The notes under the pieces are model-generated. The model made no database searches. It worked only from the letters and a program-made list of their open reading frames with translations, and was not told the origin of the DNA. DNA of 64,000 bases, taken from positions 16,154,760 through 16,218,759 of the forward strand of contig OY756969.1 in the NCBI GenBank assembly GCA_963580455.1. The letters are read 5' to 3'. This document shows positions 23,839 to 35,750 of the stretch, piece after piece. A program made the translations under genes and the position numbers. How positions within the stretch are numbered: position 1 is the stretch's first letter; every line of letters starts with the position of its first letter. This DNA is from Euonymus europaeus. Its lineage: Eukaryota; Streptophyta; Magnoliopsida; Celastrales; Celastraceae.

Positions 23839-23961
23839 ACTTTAAAAAATAAAAATATTATAAAAAAGAAATAACAGAGAAAAAAGATTACCTCTTGAAG
23901 AGGATAAGGGAGATGATTTTGAAGCATATGGGGAGCAAAAAGTTTTTTGCTGAAATGTGTA

Positions 23962-23973
23962 GCTATTTATAGG
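23962..23973 (-). promoter_or_regulatory. TATA-like box for the Tat antisense ORF
   Basis: The minus strand reads CCTATAAATAGC, followed by a leader and a CAAGAG/GTAAT splice-donor-like site near 23893. This fits a promoter for the antisense gene that starts at about 23471. The right arm lost this part. Confidence 0.4.
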
Positions 23974-24189
23974 ACATGTGAAGAATCCTATTGGGAAACA
24001 ATTTGTTGAAAAAACCTAAAAGGTCTTTATATTTATTCTAAATTATTTTAGGTTAAATAAAACGGCTAGGGGTATTTGTGGAGTGAATAATTCAAAGGTT
24101 AAAGGTTCTTAGCTAAAAGAAATTATCTAGAAATTACAACTGCCAGGAGCAGTTATCACAAGAGTTACCAGAGACGGTTAACTCCCCCA

Positions 24190-24362
24190 AGCCTATAAAA
24201 ACCTATCAATCTCTGATTTGTAACACAATTGATTACTTAATAAAATATCAGACCATCCCGTGGATGTAGATAAGTTTTTGAACCATGTATATTTGCATTA
24301 TTTCCTTAAGCATTTTTACTTCTTTGAGCATTAAAATACATTCGGGGAAAATTTAGCATCGA
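24190..24362 (+). repeat. Probable R/U5 part of the Tat 3' LTR
   Basis: CCTATAAAAACC near 24191, AATAAAA near 24240 and CCCGTGGATGTAGATAAG near 24258 match the order of elements in Tat LTR ends (promoter, polyadenylation signal, conserved CCGTGGA motif). The exact LTR borders could not be fixed. Confidence 0.4.
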
Positions 24363-24980
24363 CACCAAGTTATCGACAATGTATTAAGATGACTCATTTT
24401 AAATATTTTAATCTACATGCAATAAAATGAGATGTTTTTGTATTGTACATCCTCACTAAAAATGTTAGGCAGAAGAGGAAAACCCTAACCTGGACAACAC
24501 CGGTGCCATCTTCATGTTCGATTTTTCAACCAAAGGAATGGAGAACGATCACGAAGAGAACAACTTCTCTGAGAAGAAATGGAAGTTGAAAATATGTATC
24601 ATAGTCGATCAATTCTCGAAGGAGAGAACCATGAAATGATATTATAAATAGGCTAAAATCTAGCCCATTTTGGTAATTACACACTAATAATGCTGTTAGT
24701 AATTTTAATCCATCGTTAGTCCTGGTCTTTCGGCATAACAGTAAAGCATTTTTTTTTAAATGTTCACATGTTTAATTGTTAGAGGTAGTCCCACAATACG
24801 TGGACCAACGAAAGCGCTTCATCGAGGCGGTTTATAATATCGCCCAAAGGGTAGATGTGACCATAACACGTCCCTAGAAAAAGTATACTGAAATGTTAGA
24901 TAAGCCACATCAGTCAGTAATCATGCTCATATTATGATTGTCATGTGGAATTCTTAATTAATTAAATTTAAAAATAAATA
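24363..24980. other. Unassigned AT-rich sequence
   Basis: No gene or clear repeat recognised. It separates the Tat 3' end from the repeat region of the MULE and is absent from the right arm. Confidence 0.5.
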
Positions 24981-25029
24981 ATTAAAGGAACAAGTGTATG
25001 TGTATCAAGTCAATATGATTAGAACGGGC

Positions 25030-25890
25030 TCTCATGATACCAGAAACGATTTTTTTTTCCTAAAAAAAGTTGTATTTAATGTCGTCAAGTTTCAAAAATG
25101 GAAAATTCTAATAATTAATAATAAATCATGATTTAAACTAGCACCAAAAAAAGGAAAAAAGTGTGTGTTGTAATCCCAATCCGCATGCCTTCCCATGATA
25201 TCAAAGAAGATTACCCATAGAAAAAATAAATGGCATTAATGTCATTAAATTTATAAATAGAAAAATTGTTAACAATTCCAATAAATTAATGTTTTTAACC
25301 AACCCAACTTCCACGTTCTTCCAAGAAGCTTTTGCATTAGAAAATTAAATGAATTTAATGACATCAATTTCATAAATGAAAAAATGTACTCCCTCTGTCC
25401 CATTTTAATTCTCATTTATTCCTTTTTGGGATGTCCCAAAATGCATGTCCATTTCAATCAATGAAAGCTATTTTTTCTATTTTTTCTCATTTTACCTTTA
25501 ACTTGAAAAGCTCAACAATTGACTCAATAAGCATGCACATTAATTAACTTTTTATGATGCGAAAGTATTTGTCATTATAGATAAGGGTATAAACGTCAAA
25601 TTGAAAGGAAATTAAATACTTTCTTAAACTGTGTGAAAAAGTGAAGGGGACAATTAAAATAGGACGGAAGGAGTACTTATAATTACAATAAATTCACGAT
25701 TTAAGGCTATCTATTGACAATTGACAAATTTTTTTTAAGGAACAAGTGTATGAGGTCATTGCTACTTGCACGCGCTCCCATGATATCAAAGAAGATCTCC
25801 ATAAAAAAAGAATCCAATATCATTATTTTCACAAATGGAAAAATTTCAATAATTACAAAAAATTCATGAATTAAGCCAACTCATTGAAAA
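25030..25890. repeat. Four diverged copies of a roughly 130-150 bp unit
   Basis: Related segments begin near 25030, 25187, 25313 and 25770. Shared blocks are CCCATGATATCAAAGAAGAT and a run like AATGGAAAAATT followed by AATAATTACAATAAATTCA. The third copy is split by a Stowaway-like MITE. Divergence is high, so the array is old. Confidence 0.55.
25390..25673. mobile_element. Stowaway-like (Tc1/mariner) MITE, 284 bp
   Basis: Ends CTCCCTCTGTCCCATTTTAA and, inverted, CTCCTTCCGTCCTATTTTAA. It is flanked by TA on both sides. The terminal repeat, the TA target duplication and the length define a Stowaway-type element. No coding capacity. Confidence 0.88.
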
Positions 25891-25980
25891 ATAAGAAACA
25901 AATAAAAAGGAAAATGATATTCATCCCTAAACTAAACTTCCATAAGTGTATATAATTTATGTGGCATGACAAGTCATCAT

Positions 25981-26330
25981 GACAATGTATTATAGATATG
26001 TGTGAATTAAAATGTTGTAATAAATGGTGTCAACATTGTAATAATGCCATTGGTCACGGTTCTTAGGTTTTGTGTCTTAGTTTCATTTAGTGGGTTGCTG
26101 CCTTACAAAATGACAATGTATTATAGATATGTGTGAGTTAAAATGTTGTAATAAATGGTGTCAACATTGTAATAATGCCATTGGTCATGGTTCTTAGGTT
26201 TTGTGTCTTAGTTTCATTTAGTGGGTTGCCGACAATGTAATAGACACCTGGTTTGTGTGGAAATGTGGTAATAAATAGTGTCGACATTGTAATAATGTCA
26301 TTGCTTATGGTTTTTAGGCTCTATGTTTTG
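25981..26330. repeat. Tandem repeat, three units of about 120-131 bp
   Basis: Units start at 25981, 26112 and 26231, each beginning GACAATGTA and containing CATTGTAATAATG. The first two are nearly identical and the third is diverged. The array lies just upstream of the MULE transposase and shares its ACATTGTAAT-like motif with other non-coding parts of the MULE. Confidence 0.75.
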
Positions 26331-26453
26331 TTTCCCTTAAATGCATTATAAGTTGCAGTGTTATAAACACATGGCATGTGTGGAGATGATATAATTAATT
26401 AATAATAACATTTTTTGTTCTTTTTCCTGTGGCGATGACGTAATCAATAACAC

Positions 26454-29029
26454 ATGTTGATGATTCATTTTTGTTATACATGCAATGGTATGATTCTTAA
26501 TATGATAAAGCCAGTTGAGAGTGTTTATGAGTTTGTCGAGCCTGTGGGAGCTAATGTGCCGATGCCAGAGATGTTGTTTGACTCCATTGATGACATGTTC
26601 AAGTTTTATCATGACTATCGAGTTGCAAATGGGTTTTTGATGAAGAAAATGTATATTTACAAGGATGTTAACGAAATTCATAGGTATTTGACATTTACTT
26701 GCGGGCGGTTGGATAAATATTTTAGTCGTATTCTAAGATATTGATTAATCATCGTGCTCATTATAAGAGTGAGTGTAAGACCAGATTGATTACTCGATTG
26801 GCTGCTAATGGAAAATGGGAGATTACTATGTTTGATGATGATCATAACCACGTATGGAGTCTGAGTCAATAAAGATTCTTCAAATGTAATAGAGAAATAA
26901 ACCTACACATAAAGAGGTAGTTGGAGATTAATGACATCTCTGGTATTAGACTAAATAAGAGCCATAATTCATTTGATATTGGTGCTGATGGGCATGAGGT
27001 ATTGCCTTTCTTAGAGAGGGATACCGATAGTCGGAACATCATTGCTAGAGTAAGAGAAATTCAACTCGGTGTTGGCGATGCAACGATATTTTCTAAGAAT
27101 GCAGTCTAATAATGATGATTTCTTTTCTCTTATTGACTGGGATGATGATGGTAGATTGCGGAATGTGTTTTGGGCAGATCCTCGTAGCAGGGCTGCATAT
27201 CAAAAAATTTGTGATGTTATTACATTTGATACCACATATCTCACAAGCAAGTATGATATGCCATTTGCCCCTTTGTCGATGTTAATCACCATGGTCATTC
27301 CATATTACTTGGTTGTGGACTCATATCAAGTGAAGAGACAAACACATTTGTTTAGCTATTCAGTACCTGGTTGGCTTGCATGGGTGGTGTTCCTCCATAG
27401 GGCATTATCCTGATCAAGATAGGGCAGTGAAGAATGGGATTGACATTGTTTTCGCTAACTCAAGACACAGATGATGTTTCTGGCATATAATGAAAAAGGT
27501 GTGTGAGAAATTGGGTTCTCGTAATCAATATGAAGGCATCACTTGCTTGTTAGGTGCTGCTGTCTATGATTCACAAAGTTTTGATGATTTTGAAGGTAAT
27601 GATAATTGGTTTTTATTTTTGGAAATGTTTTAATTACATTGTTATTTACATAATTGCACTTGGAAATGAACATTGTAGTTAAAAGTTAACCAAAGTAATA
27701 AAGCTACATTATCTTGAAATTATGTTCTAATTTTTTGTATTCTTTTTTGTTCATCAGTGACGTGGAGGATGTTGATGTGCATATATGTTTGGAGGGAAAT
27801 GAATGGCTATCTTAATTGTATTCTAAGAAGGAATTGTGGGTTCCAATATTTATTAAGAGACATTTTTTTGGCTAGAATGTCGACAACTGGTTGGAGTGAG
27901 AGTATGAATGCATTATTCAATGGTTAAATGAACTCAAAGAAAACTTTTAAACAATTCGTGGAGCAGTATGATAGTGCATTATGTAAGAAGATCGAGAAGA
28001 AGCTTGCCAATTTTGAGTCGTTAAATAAGTAGATTTCTTGTTCTTCAATTTATGATATGAAGAAGCAAATTCAAAATCTATATACAACATGAAAGTTCAT
28101 TGAAATTTAGAAAAAGGTAATATCATGAGCGGTATTATGTTAATGAAGATGTGGTATATGGGAAAGGTGGCAAGAAGAAGGTAATATTCCAGGTTTTGTA
28201 TGATGGCCTTGAAGTGAGTTGTAGCTGTTTAAAATTTTAGTTCAAAGGTATTGTGAGTACTTGTTGCCTTTGATGTATGTTTCTAGGCGATGGAGGGAGG
28301 AAGGATGTGAGGAGATGTCACTCATGGGTGAAGGTCGGCTATGTTGGATGGACCTAAACTATTGAGCAGCAACAACATTATAATGTTATGGGGTATTGTG
28401 CAAATAGGTCACTGAAGATAGCCCAAATTGCAATTAGGTCACTCACCGGAAAGTACTTCAATTTTCATCACTAAATGTTCCAATTGTAAGCAATTGGGTC
28501 ACTTCGGTCCAATTTTCCGATTACCAGAGCTGACGTGCAACGATGTTGATGACATGGACATTCTCACGTGTCATTTTGATTGAAGCGGCATTTGAGCATT
28601 AGGGCTGAAATTTTGACGTGGACATTACAGTTCATGTTTATTCACAAATAGGTCACTCAATGTTGTCTTAGTAAACAATTTGGTCACTTATATAAACAAT
28701 CCAACTTCAAGTATTTCACAAAATATATTAATACATCATCTCCAATACCAAATTTCGGTGAGTGACCTAATTGCAATTTGGGCCATCTTTTAGTGACCTA
28801 TTTTCACAAAACCCTAATATTATGTGCAAATCCTTTCATGGTTTTGCTGACTTGGCCGCTGAAAACGAGGCTTGTTACACCAATGTCTTGAAATGGATTG
28901 ATGAGTCTTCAAATAGTTTGACATTGGTCACACGTACACCTTCGTTCCAAGGGACGTCGAATTCAAATGATCCAGTAGCTAAGAGAGGTAAAGGAAGTCA
29001 GCGAAGTGTCATGAAGAAGAAGATTTAGG
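26454..29029 (+). pseudogene. FAR1/FRS-type Mutator-like transposase, decayed and interrupted
   Basis: The N-terminus has a FAR1-type zinc-binding domain (FYHDYRVANGF, then YLTFTCGR, 26590-26710). The MULE core follows: NVFWADPRSRAAY and FDTTYLTSKYDMPFAP (27165-27270), PDQDRAV near 27405, and RHR-stop-CFWHIMKK near 27465. A GT-AG intron is likely at about 27594-27757. A SWIM-like CSCLKF lies near 28220 and the C-terminus NEACYTNVLKWIDESS near 28865. Stops, frameshifts and a MITE (28391-28814) disable it. FAR1 relatives include host transcription factors; the decay and repeat context favour a transposon. Confidence 0.8.
28391..28814. mobile_element. MULE-type MITE with long terminal inverted repeats, 424 bp
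   Basis: The left end GGGTATTGTGCAAATAGG mirrors the right end CCTATTTTCACAAAACCC, and the inverted similarity extends about 55 bp (AATTGCAATTAGGTCACTCA on the inner side). Flanks TAATGTTATG (28381-28390) and TAATATTATG (28815-28824) form a 9-10 bp target duplication with one mismatch. It lies within the transposase sequence. A second, inverted copy is at 54593-55010. Confidence 0.85.
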
Positions 29030-29039
29030 GAAGAAAACG

Positions 29040-30245
29040 TCACCAGGGAAGTTGTAGCATCGCAGGTGTAACATCTCGATCAAACAAGGATGTCGAAATT
29101 CATTAATTTGGGTGTTTTGATTGGATGTTGTTTATCCTTAATGTATTCTATGAGGCGGGATGTTGTAGTTGTCAAACTTTTTTTCCTTTATGTTCTTGTT
29201 TATGGACTAATTTTAATGTTGATTGTGGACTAGGTTAAATGGCATTGTGATTGTTATGGTAATACATGTTGTTTCTGTTAAGGTTATTATTACATTGTTA
29301 AGTTCATAATTACGTTATCTTCTATATCAATTACATTATTCAATAATGCAAATACATTCTCCAGTAACGATAATTACAAATGTTGGTGTCTTAATAATAA
29401 TGAGATTTTTACAAATTACATTTTCCAGTTGTACTTGTTACCTTGTTAATTTATTTTAGCGTGTTAATGGGGCATGCTAATCAAGTGATTTACACCAATT
29501 TTTTAGTATGAAACAAGTAAAATAGTATTATAGGTAACTAAAACTATTGCGATTAATACCATATTTGTACAGAGCAAATATTCATACGAAATGTCATTCA
29601 TATGTTCTACACATAATAAATACTACCATAGATGTCCATATCAAAATACCATCATACATGATGTTAATAGACTACAAAATATAGCAAGCTGGAGTCATTT
29701 CATTTCCTTATGTGCCAACCATGTTTAGGATCGTTGATGAAATCATGGATTAAACACGCGTGAAACTTGAATAACTCATCTAGGAGGAGTTTGTTTGGTA
29801 ATTTTTATGGTTGAAGAGACTGTCCATGATGTACATACATATAATTTCACAATCGACACTGCAATTAAGAAATACGTATACGTATGTATTTTTGTGCTGC
29901 AACATAGTTACAAAATAGAAGAACAATGTACTTGATAAAAGGTACAATGTAATAAGCCACTATGCAAAATAAGACAAACCATGTGTCAGATTGCTGTCTG
30001 ATTTTTTGGGTTCTAGGCTTGACTTTGATTGAGTGTATGGAAGATTTCATCACAATAATCGACCTTAAAAACAAGTTCACGTCAAAAAATAGTCAGTGTG
30101 TAGTGTTTGGTTCAAACACATAGTCAATGTTGACAAATATTTACCATTTTCTCCACGTCTTTCTAATACGGCTCTTTGCTCCTTTTTTTATTGACAGCAT
30201 GAAATTGTAATGAAGCTAGACTTTTTCCTTGCAGTCCAAAATAGG
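29040..30245. other. Non-coding interior of the MULE
   Basis: AT-rich sequence between the two convergent MULE genes. It contains several ACATTGTTA/ATTACATTG motifs (for example near 29289) and no supported gene. The right arm lacks it. Confidence 0.5.
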
Positions 30246-31975
30246 AGGGTCTAGTGGTTGGCAGTTCTACGATTTCCTGCGCAAAAGAAAGGAAATATGG
30301 TGTACCTGAATTTTGCCACACTACAACGCAACTTATCCGTCATATGTTTTTGCATCAAATCCCATCGATTCATCTGTAGCAACGTCATCGAAGAACCTGT
30401 CACCACAAAAGACCTACCAGTTTGGGTGCAAATAATGAAGTCCAGATCGACACTGCCTTGAATATTAGTGAGATGTTCGGCGTACACACTGATGACCTGC
30501 AAAAAATTCAATATCGAATGAAAAATATTAAGTGTACATGGACAGATTTTTCTTGAGACAAAAATAGAAACATTATATACTCACATTGTTGGACACCATC
30601 TCACAATTGACTAGACATACATTGTCACTCCACAACAAGTAGTTTTCCCCATACCAAACCATAACACTGTCACAATATCCACAATGTCATAGTAAAACGA
30701 GACAGTGTAATTACAATTACTTTGTCAAATAGTATAAGTGTATGAGCACTTACTTCTCTTTCCTCTGCTTTGAAATGAACTGGAGTGTGGCCATGTCCTT
30801 AGGTGTTAAATAATTGATGATAACAGACTTTAGTTGCATCTCTTTGGGTTTCGCATAATTTTAAAACACTTCGTAACTCATTTTCTCCATGTCAAGCAGC
30901 GTTTTTTCTTTTCTTTTATCTGTACAACAATCTCAATATGCATTTGTTTGTTCTCTTTGTTTGCCACGTTCTTCTCTTGCTCTATGGCTTGCATTTTCAA
31001 CAATGCATCGCTTAGACTAGTGTTTGTTTCCTTGGGTGTTTCTTTTGGATTTTTTTCTACATTGAGGTTAGATGTCGCACCAATTTCAACATCAAATAGC
31101 GTGTGGTGCCCAATAATTTGAGTGCTGTCACTATCAAATTGTTGTTCTCTATGGTAATGTGATGATGGAGTTCTCGAACCAGTGGTTCCGTCAATGATTT
31201 CGTCTGAACTAATACATGGTGTTCGTCCCTCGCATTCGGATATTGAAATTGCTTGTTGAGCATTTATCGCTTCGGTTTCCTTTTCAGCCATCACCAACTC
31301 CTCATCAATTACATGTGCTACCTATGATCATCAAAGAAAAGTGATTTGGTGATAAATATTATGTTAACAGTAATTATACAATGCAATAATAGCGAACTAC
31401 AATGTCATAATAATGTTAATATTGCATTATCACCCTCAGTGCAATGGAATTGTCTCATATTTTGACAACCATCATTCGATGTCAAAATATTTATATGTAG
31501 TATATGGAAATAAAAATGCATTTACCTTCTTCCCCTTCAAGTTGTCCATGAATTTTATCTTAAAATCCTTTCACAGTACACTTATGTCCACTTTAGGAAA
31601 TGAGGAAAAAGCTTAGCATTGACTAGGGGAAAACCTTTGTTCCTTCGAATACTACAAAGAAGTGTAAGAAAATTGGTTAGTTCATATAATAATATTGAAA
31701 AATTTGTTTACTATATACTATATACTTTATAAGTCTGGAAAAAGTTGCTCACCGACAACAAAGATACACATCCTATAATCTTTCGCGGTTGAGTGTGATT
31801 CTTTTTGATCGACTCAAGGAAATGATCTGAAATGGCTTTCGTCCAGTTGTATCGTTTGGCATCATCCAAATCTTGAACATAGTTGATGAAGGCCCATGGG
31901 ATGTGGTCAGCTCTGGTAGAGAAAAATAGTCTCAGACTAGCGTAGAGCATAAGCAATCAAGCTACATCCTTAGCA
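30246..31975 (-). pseudogene. Second gene of the MULE, spliced, function unknown (left copy, truncated)
   Basis: Minus-strand exon-like pieces include LMLYASLRLFFSTRADHIPW...DAKRYNWTKAISDHFLES (31956-31800), a Ser/Thr-rich and coiled-coil-like piece from MVMAEKETEAINAQQ (31297), MVWYGENYLLWSDNVC (about 30660) and VYAEHLTNIQGSVDLDFI (about 30490). GT-AG borders are plausible between them. The first piece resembles plant mobile-domain/DUF1985-like regions found in MULE-associated genes, an inference from its pattern. I looked for a Ulp1 protease triad and saw none. The N-terminus is cut at 31979; the right copy (53095-54480) extends further. Confidence 0.5.
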
Positions 31976-31979
31976 TCTG

Positions 31980-33815
31980 GTAGATAAAAATTGTCTCTTA
32001 TATGAGATCAAGGTTATTGAGGAGTAGCTCACCATTCCATGATTCATGAAATATGGTGGTCCTTAGTGAAGGGACCCCGATCTATCTCAATTCCAAATGA
32101 AAGGGAGAATAGAGTTCGTCTTATTAATGTCCGAGGTGTAGTGCGGTATGACCACAACACACTTGGTAGCTCTTCAACCAATTTTCCCTTGGCTCCATCA
32201 AGCCTTCCAGGATGGTCCAATTTGTCACCTCAGCCTACCCATTAGCCTGTGGATGTGCTACCGAGGTGATCCTTAGGTCAATGCTAAGGTCTTCACATAA
32301 TTTTTGCATCTTCCTACTGACGAACTATCTTCCATTGTTTACCACCAGGGCCTGTGGTAACCCATACCTGCAGACAATGGTTATTCATACATACGAAGTC
32401 CATCACCTTTTGTTTCGAGATAGCTGCTAATGGCTCCATCTCAATCCATTTTGTGAAGTAGTCGACCACTACAATGAGATTCCTCCTCTGTCTAGCTATT
32501 TGGACAAATGCTCCAAGGAGGTCCATGCCCCATTGTGCAAATGGGTAGGGATTTTTTATTGGGATAATGTCAGAGGATGGCACCCATGGTATGTTCGAGT
32601 GCCTCTGACAATTATCACACTTCTACACAAGGTCTTTGGCATCCTTCAGCATATTAGGCCAATAGCATTCGCATCTCAGCACCTTATGATTTAAGGGCTT
32701 TACACTAATATGACTTCCACAGATTCCCTCGTGCATTTCTTGGAGTGCATAATCTGCTTCCCGAGGTGTTAGCACTTCAGATTGGGAAGAGTGAATGATC
32801 TTCTGTATAGTTCTCCCCGTAATAAAGTATATCGAGCTGCTCATTTCCTGAGAATTTTTGCCTGGTTATTGTCCTTAAGCAAACCTCTATCCTCTAAGAA
32901 TTTTCTGATAAGTTCCATCCAACATGGCTCCGTATCAATGTCAATATTTGCCATCAATGTTTGTACCTGAATACTCTGTTGTGGCAGTATCTCTACTTTC
33001 ACTAAGGTGGGCACCTATGCTAAAGAGGCTGATGTCAACCGTGCTAACACGTCAGCCTTTGAGTTTTCCCCCTTGGTATCTGCTTTACCTCTACCTTTGG
33101 AATTCTCTCCATCAGTTTTCTTGCCTTAGCCAATATTTGATCATATTCAGACTCTTTGCTTCACACTCCCCTCTAATCTATTCAGTGACAAGCTATGAAT
33201 CACTATTATGATCAAGTTTTCTTCAAACTTATAGGCAAGTCGCAAACCTGTCAGTACTGCCTCGTATTCTGCTTCATTATTTGAGTCCTTGAAGTTGAAC
33301 CATAATGTATGTTCCATTGTCATTCCACTTGGATCGAATAGAGGAATACCGGCGACACTACCTTCCTGGTTGGATGACCCATCCATAAATAATTGCCATT
33401 GCTTGAGTTCAGGCATGATATTATCCTAGTCGGTCTCTTTGTAGCACTCAACTATAAAATTAGCCAAAACTTGTGCCTTAATGGCCTGCCTTGGTTGAAA
33501 CTTGATGTCAAACTCTCCCAATTGAATAGCCCATTTCACCAACCTCCCTGAAGTGTCCCGCTTTTGCAGTACATTCTTGAGTGGCTGGTCGATTAAGACG
33601 ATGATTGTATGTGCTTGGAAGTAAGGCCTCAACTTCCTAGCTGCCACTATTAGTGAAAGAGCAAGTTTCTCAACTTGGGTTTACCATATCGCTGCATCTA
33701 TCATAACCTTGCTAACATAATACACTGGTCTCTGCACCTTGTCTTCCTTATTTACTAGCACTACACTGACCATATGTTGTGATATTGCTATGTAAAGATA
33801 CAAAATGTCTCCCTA
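31980..33815 (-). pseudogene. Gypsy remnant X: Tat-like integrase, RNase H and connection domain
   Basis: On the minus strand, from 33815: DQPLKNVLQKRDTSGRLVKW with LGEFDIKFQPRQAIKAQ (connection domain), a stop, then a Tat-type RNase H beginning QWQLFMDGSSNQEGS (33400) with DSNNEAEYEAVLTGLRLAY. The integrase finger is at 32800-32620 (EMHEGICGSH and CDNCQ) and its core starts WGMDLLGAFVQIARQRRN (about 32530). Stops and frameshifts throughout. It differs from the Tat element at 16.5-20.6 kb. It ends against MULE sequence at 31979. Confidence 0.75.
33391..33805. repeat. 415-bp direct repeat, copy 1
   Basis: Aligns without gaps to 40566-40980 with four differences (33416, 33461, 33568, 33592). 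It covers the end of the RNase H junction and the connection domain of the gypsy remnants. Confidence 0.95.
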
Positions 33816-33834
33816 TTTTGGAAATCTCGGCAAC

Positions 33835-33967
33835 TCGCAAGTCGTAAACTTGCCAGTACTACCTCTTATTTTGCTTCATTATTTGAGGCCTTGAAGTTGA
33901 AGTGTAATGCATGTTCCACAGTCATGCCCCTCGGACCGAGTAGCAGAATACCGGCGACTGTCTTCCT
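33835..33967 (-). pseudogene. Gypsy remnant Y, RNase H piece left of the copia insertion
   Basis: Resembles 33231-33377 of remnant X, but with about 20 differences over 145 bp. It ends in CCTGGTTGGA, where the copia LTR begins. The rest of remnant Y continues at 40565. Confidence 0.6.
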
Positions 33968-35750
33968 GGTTGGACCATAGGTCCTAAATTTGTGTTTTGA
34001 TGCAAAAATACTAAATGTGATATTTAATTGTACTCATATTTGAATGAATTTGGATAAAGAATGAAATGATCGTGATAATTGATTTAAGTATATCATTATA
34101 TATAATTTGGAATCATTTTTTATCATATTTAATATGAATTGAATGAATTTGGACTTGTTCATTTTCGGATTACAAAAACTGCTCAAACATCAAGCTGTGT
34201 ATATGTCGTTTGAATAGTCATAACTTATTCATACGATCTCCAAATGACTTTATTCTTGTTCATATGGAAACATTATTTTTTGAGATTATGAATCAATTTT
34301 GAGTGAAAGACGTTCAATTTCTCTGTTGAAGTTAGTATAATTGTGCAGACATTATATAACACTGTTTGAGATTACTTGCTGAAATTGAGTGACAAATTGA
34401 ACTCCAATGGCTATGAAATGATATATTATGTGCTTATTTGAATTTTATTGAGCATATATCATATTGATTGACCTATGTCCAAGCGTTGAAGCTCCTTGAG
34501 CTTACAAGCAACAATGAGGTGCCTTGTCACCTATTTCTTTGTAGGTGAAATTAATTAAGTATAATGAGCTTATTTGGAGCATTATAAAGCTATTTTTATT
34601 GGGAAAAATTCATACATTCATTTCTTGAAGCTTAATTGGTCAAGTTTGAGCATTGTCAACTCCATTTGAGAAAAAGTTTGACTTCTCATGAGCAAGCCTT
34701 GGTACCAAACGTATGAACTGAACATTATTGCTGGAGAATTCTTTATTTGAGCTTCTATAAGTCCTCCTATGTGCTTTGTGCCAAGAATTCAAAAGAGATT
34801 TCAAGTTTAATTTGATTGGTCAACATTGAGGCAACATTTACTTTTTGGGAGACAAAGGAGGGAGAAATGGCTGGAAATTTTTTTCTTGTCCCATAATCTA
34901 GAAAGGGTTGTTTGGCTTGGTTTGTGCAAGACTTTCATCATCAAGAAGGAATTATTGGTGCAACCAAACAAGCCCAAGCCAAATGAGATATTTTTACAAA
35001 ACCATTTCTAACGGCTCTATAATGAATGGTGGAGATTTATTTGGTATGAATTAATGAAGGGTCAAGATTAAAAGAAGAAGGGAGGGCCAAGATCAAGACT
35101 TAATTTTCATCCAATGGCCAAGATTATTTTGTCTTGAAAAGAAGAGAGGGGTTTGGCTTGTGTTGGAAGTTAGAAGAACATTTGTAAAAATTGGCTGTCT
35201 TTGAACTTCAAATCCTCTCAACTTCAAATCTGGATTCAAGCTTCTTCCTAGAGATCTCTTGCTAAAAATCTGATTATCATCAACCTATCATCTTCCTATT
35301 TCAAAAGAGAGATCCAAAAATCCATCAAGAACCCATTATTTCTCATTCCACCCGTGGGTATTCCTTTCGGTGTTCTTGAGTGGTTTTTCAACAAGCTTCC
35401 CCTAATCTCATCTATATCTTCTTGAGAGCTTTGTGTGAATTTGTCGTAGAGTGATTGCCACATCTTGAGCCTATTCTTAACCATATTCGTGAGCATCATC
35501 TCTAGTCTTTGTGATAGTTCCTCAACCAAAATAGCTTTGAGCTAATCTTGAGAGAACCTTGTGCCTAAACACTTGTAAAGTCCTTTTGTGGACAAAACCT
35601 TGTTAGGTTGTGAGATAAGTTTGGGGCACAACTTGAAAACCCTAGTTCTTGGTTATCTTGAAACCTTGGTTGTAGGAGTTTGGGGTTAGCTTACCTAAAA
35701 CCCTAAGTTGTTAGTGAACTTGGAAAAACATCATTCATTAGTTGATTTAG
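33968..35750 (+). repeat. Partial 5' LTR of the copia element
   Basis: Homologous to about the first 1.8 kb of the solo LTR at 11445, including repeated AACCCTAG-containing lines near its end. The LTR's last 0.8 kb is missing; sequence passes straight into gag at 35750. Confidence 0.78.

Larger units (their letters stand above)
28391..31979 (+). repeat. Left arm, segment C, of the inverted duplication
   Basis: Matches 53580-55010 in reverse, apart from 28978-31123, which is missing on the right. It includes the MITE, the transposase C-terminus and the MULE second gene. Homology stops sharply at 31979, where gypsy remnant X begins. Confidence 0.82.

Noticed and set aside
26454..29029. Host FAR1/FRS transcription factor gene
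   Set aside because: Stops, frameshifts, MITE interruption and tandem repeats at its border fit a decayed MULE transposase better than a domesticated host gene.
30246..31300. Ulp1-type protease domain in the MULE second gene
   Set aside because: Such domains are common in MULE second genes, but no His-Asp-Gln-Cys pattern could be read here.
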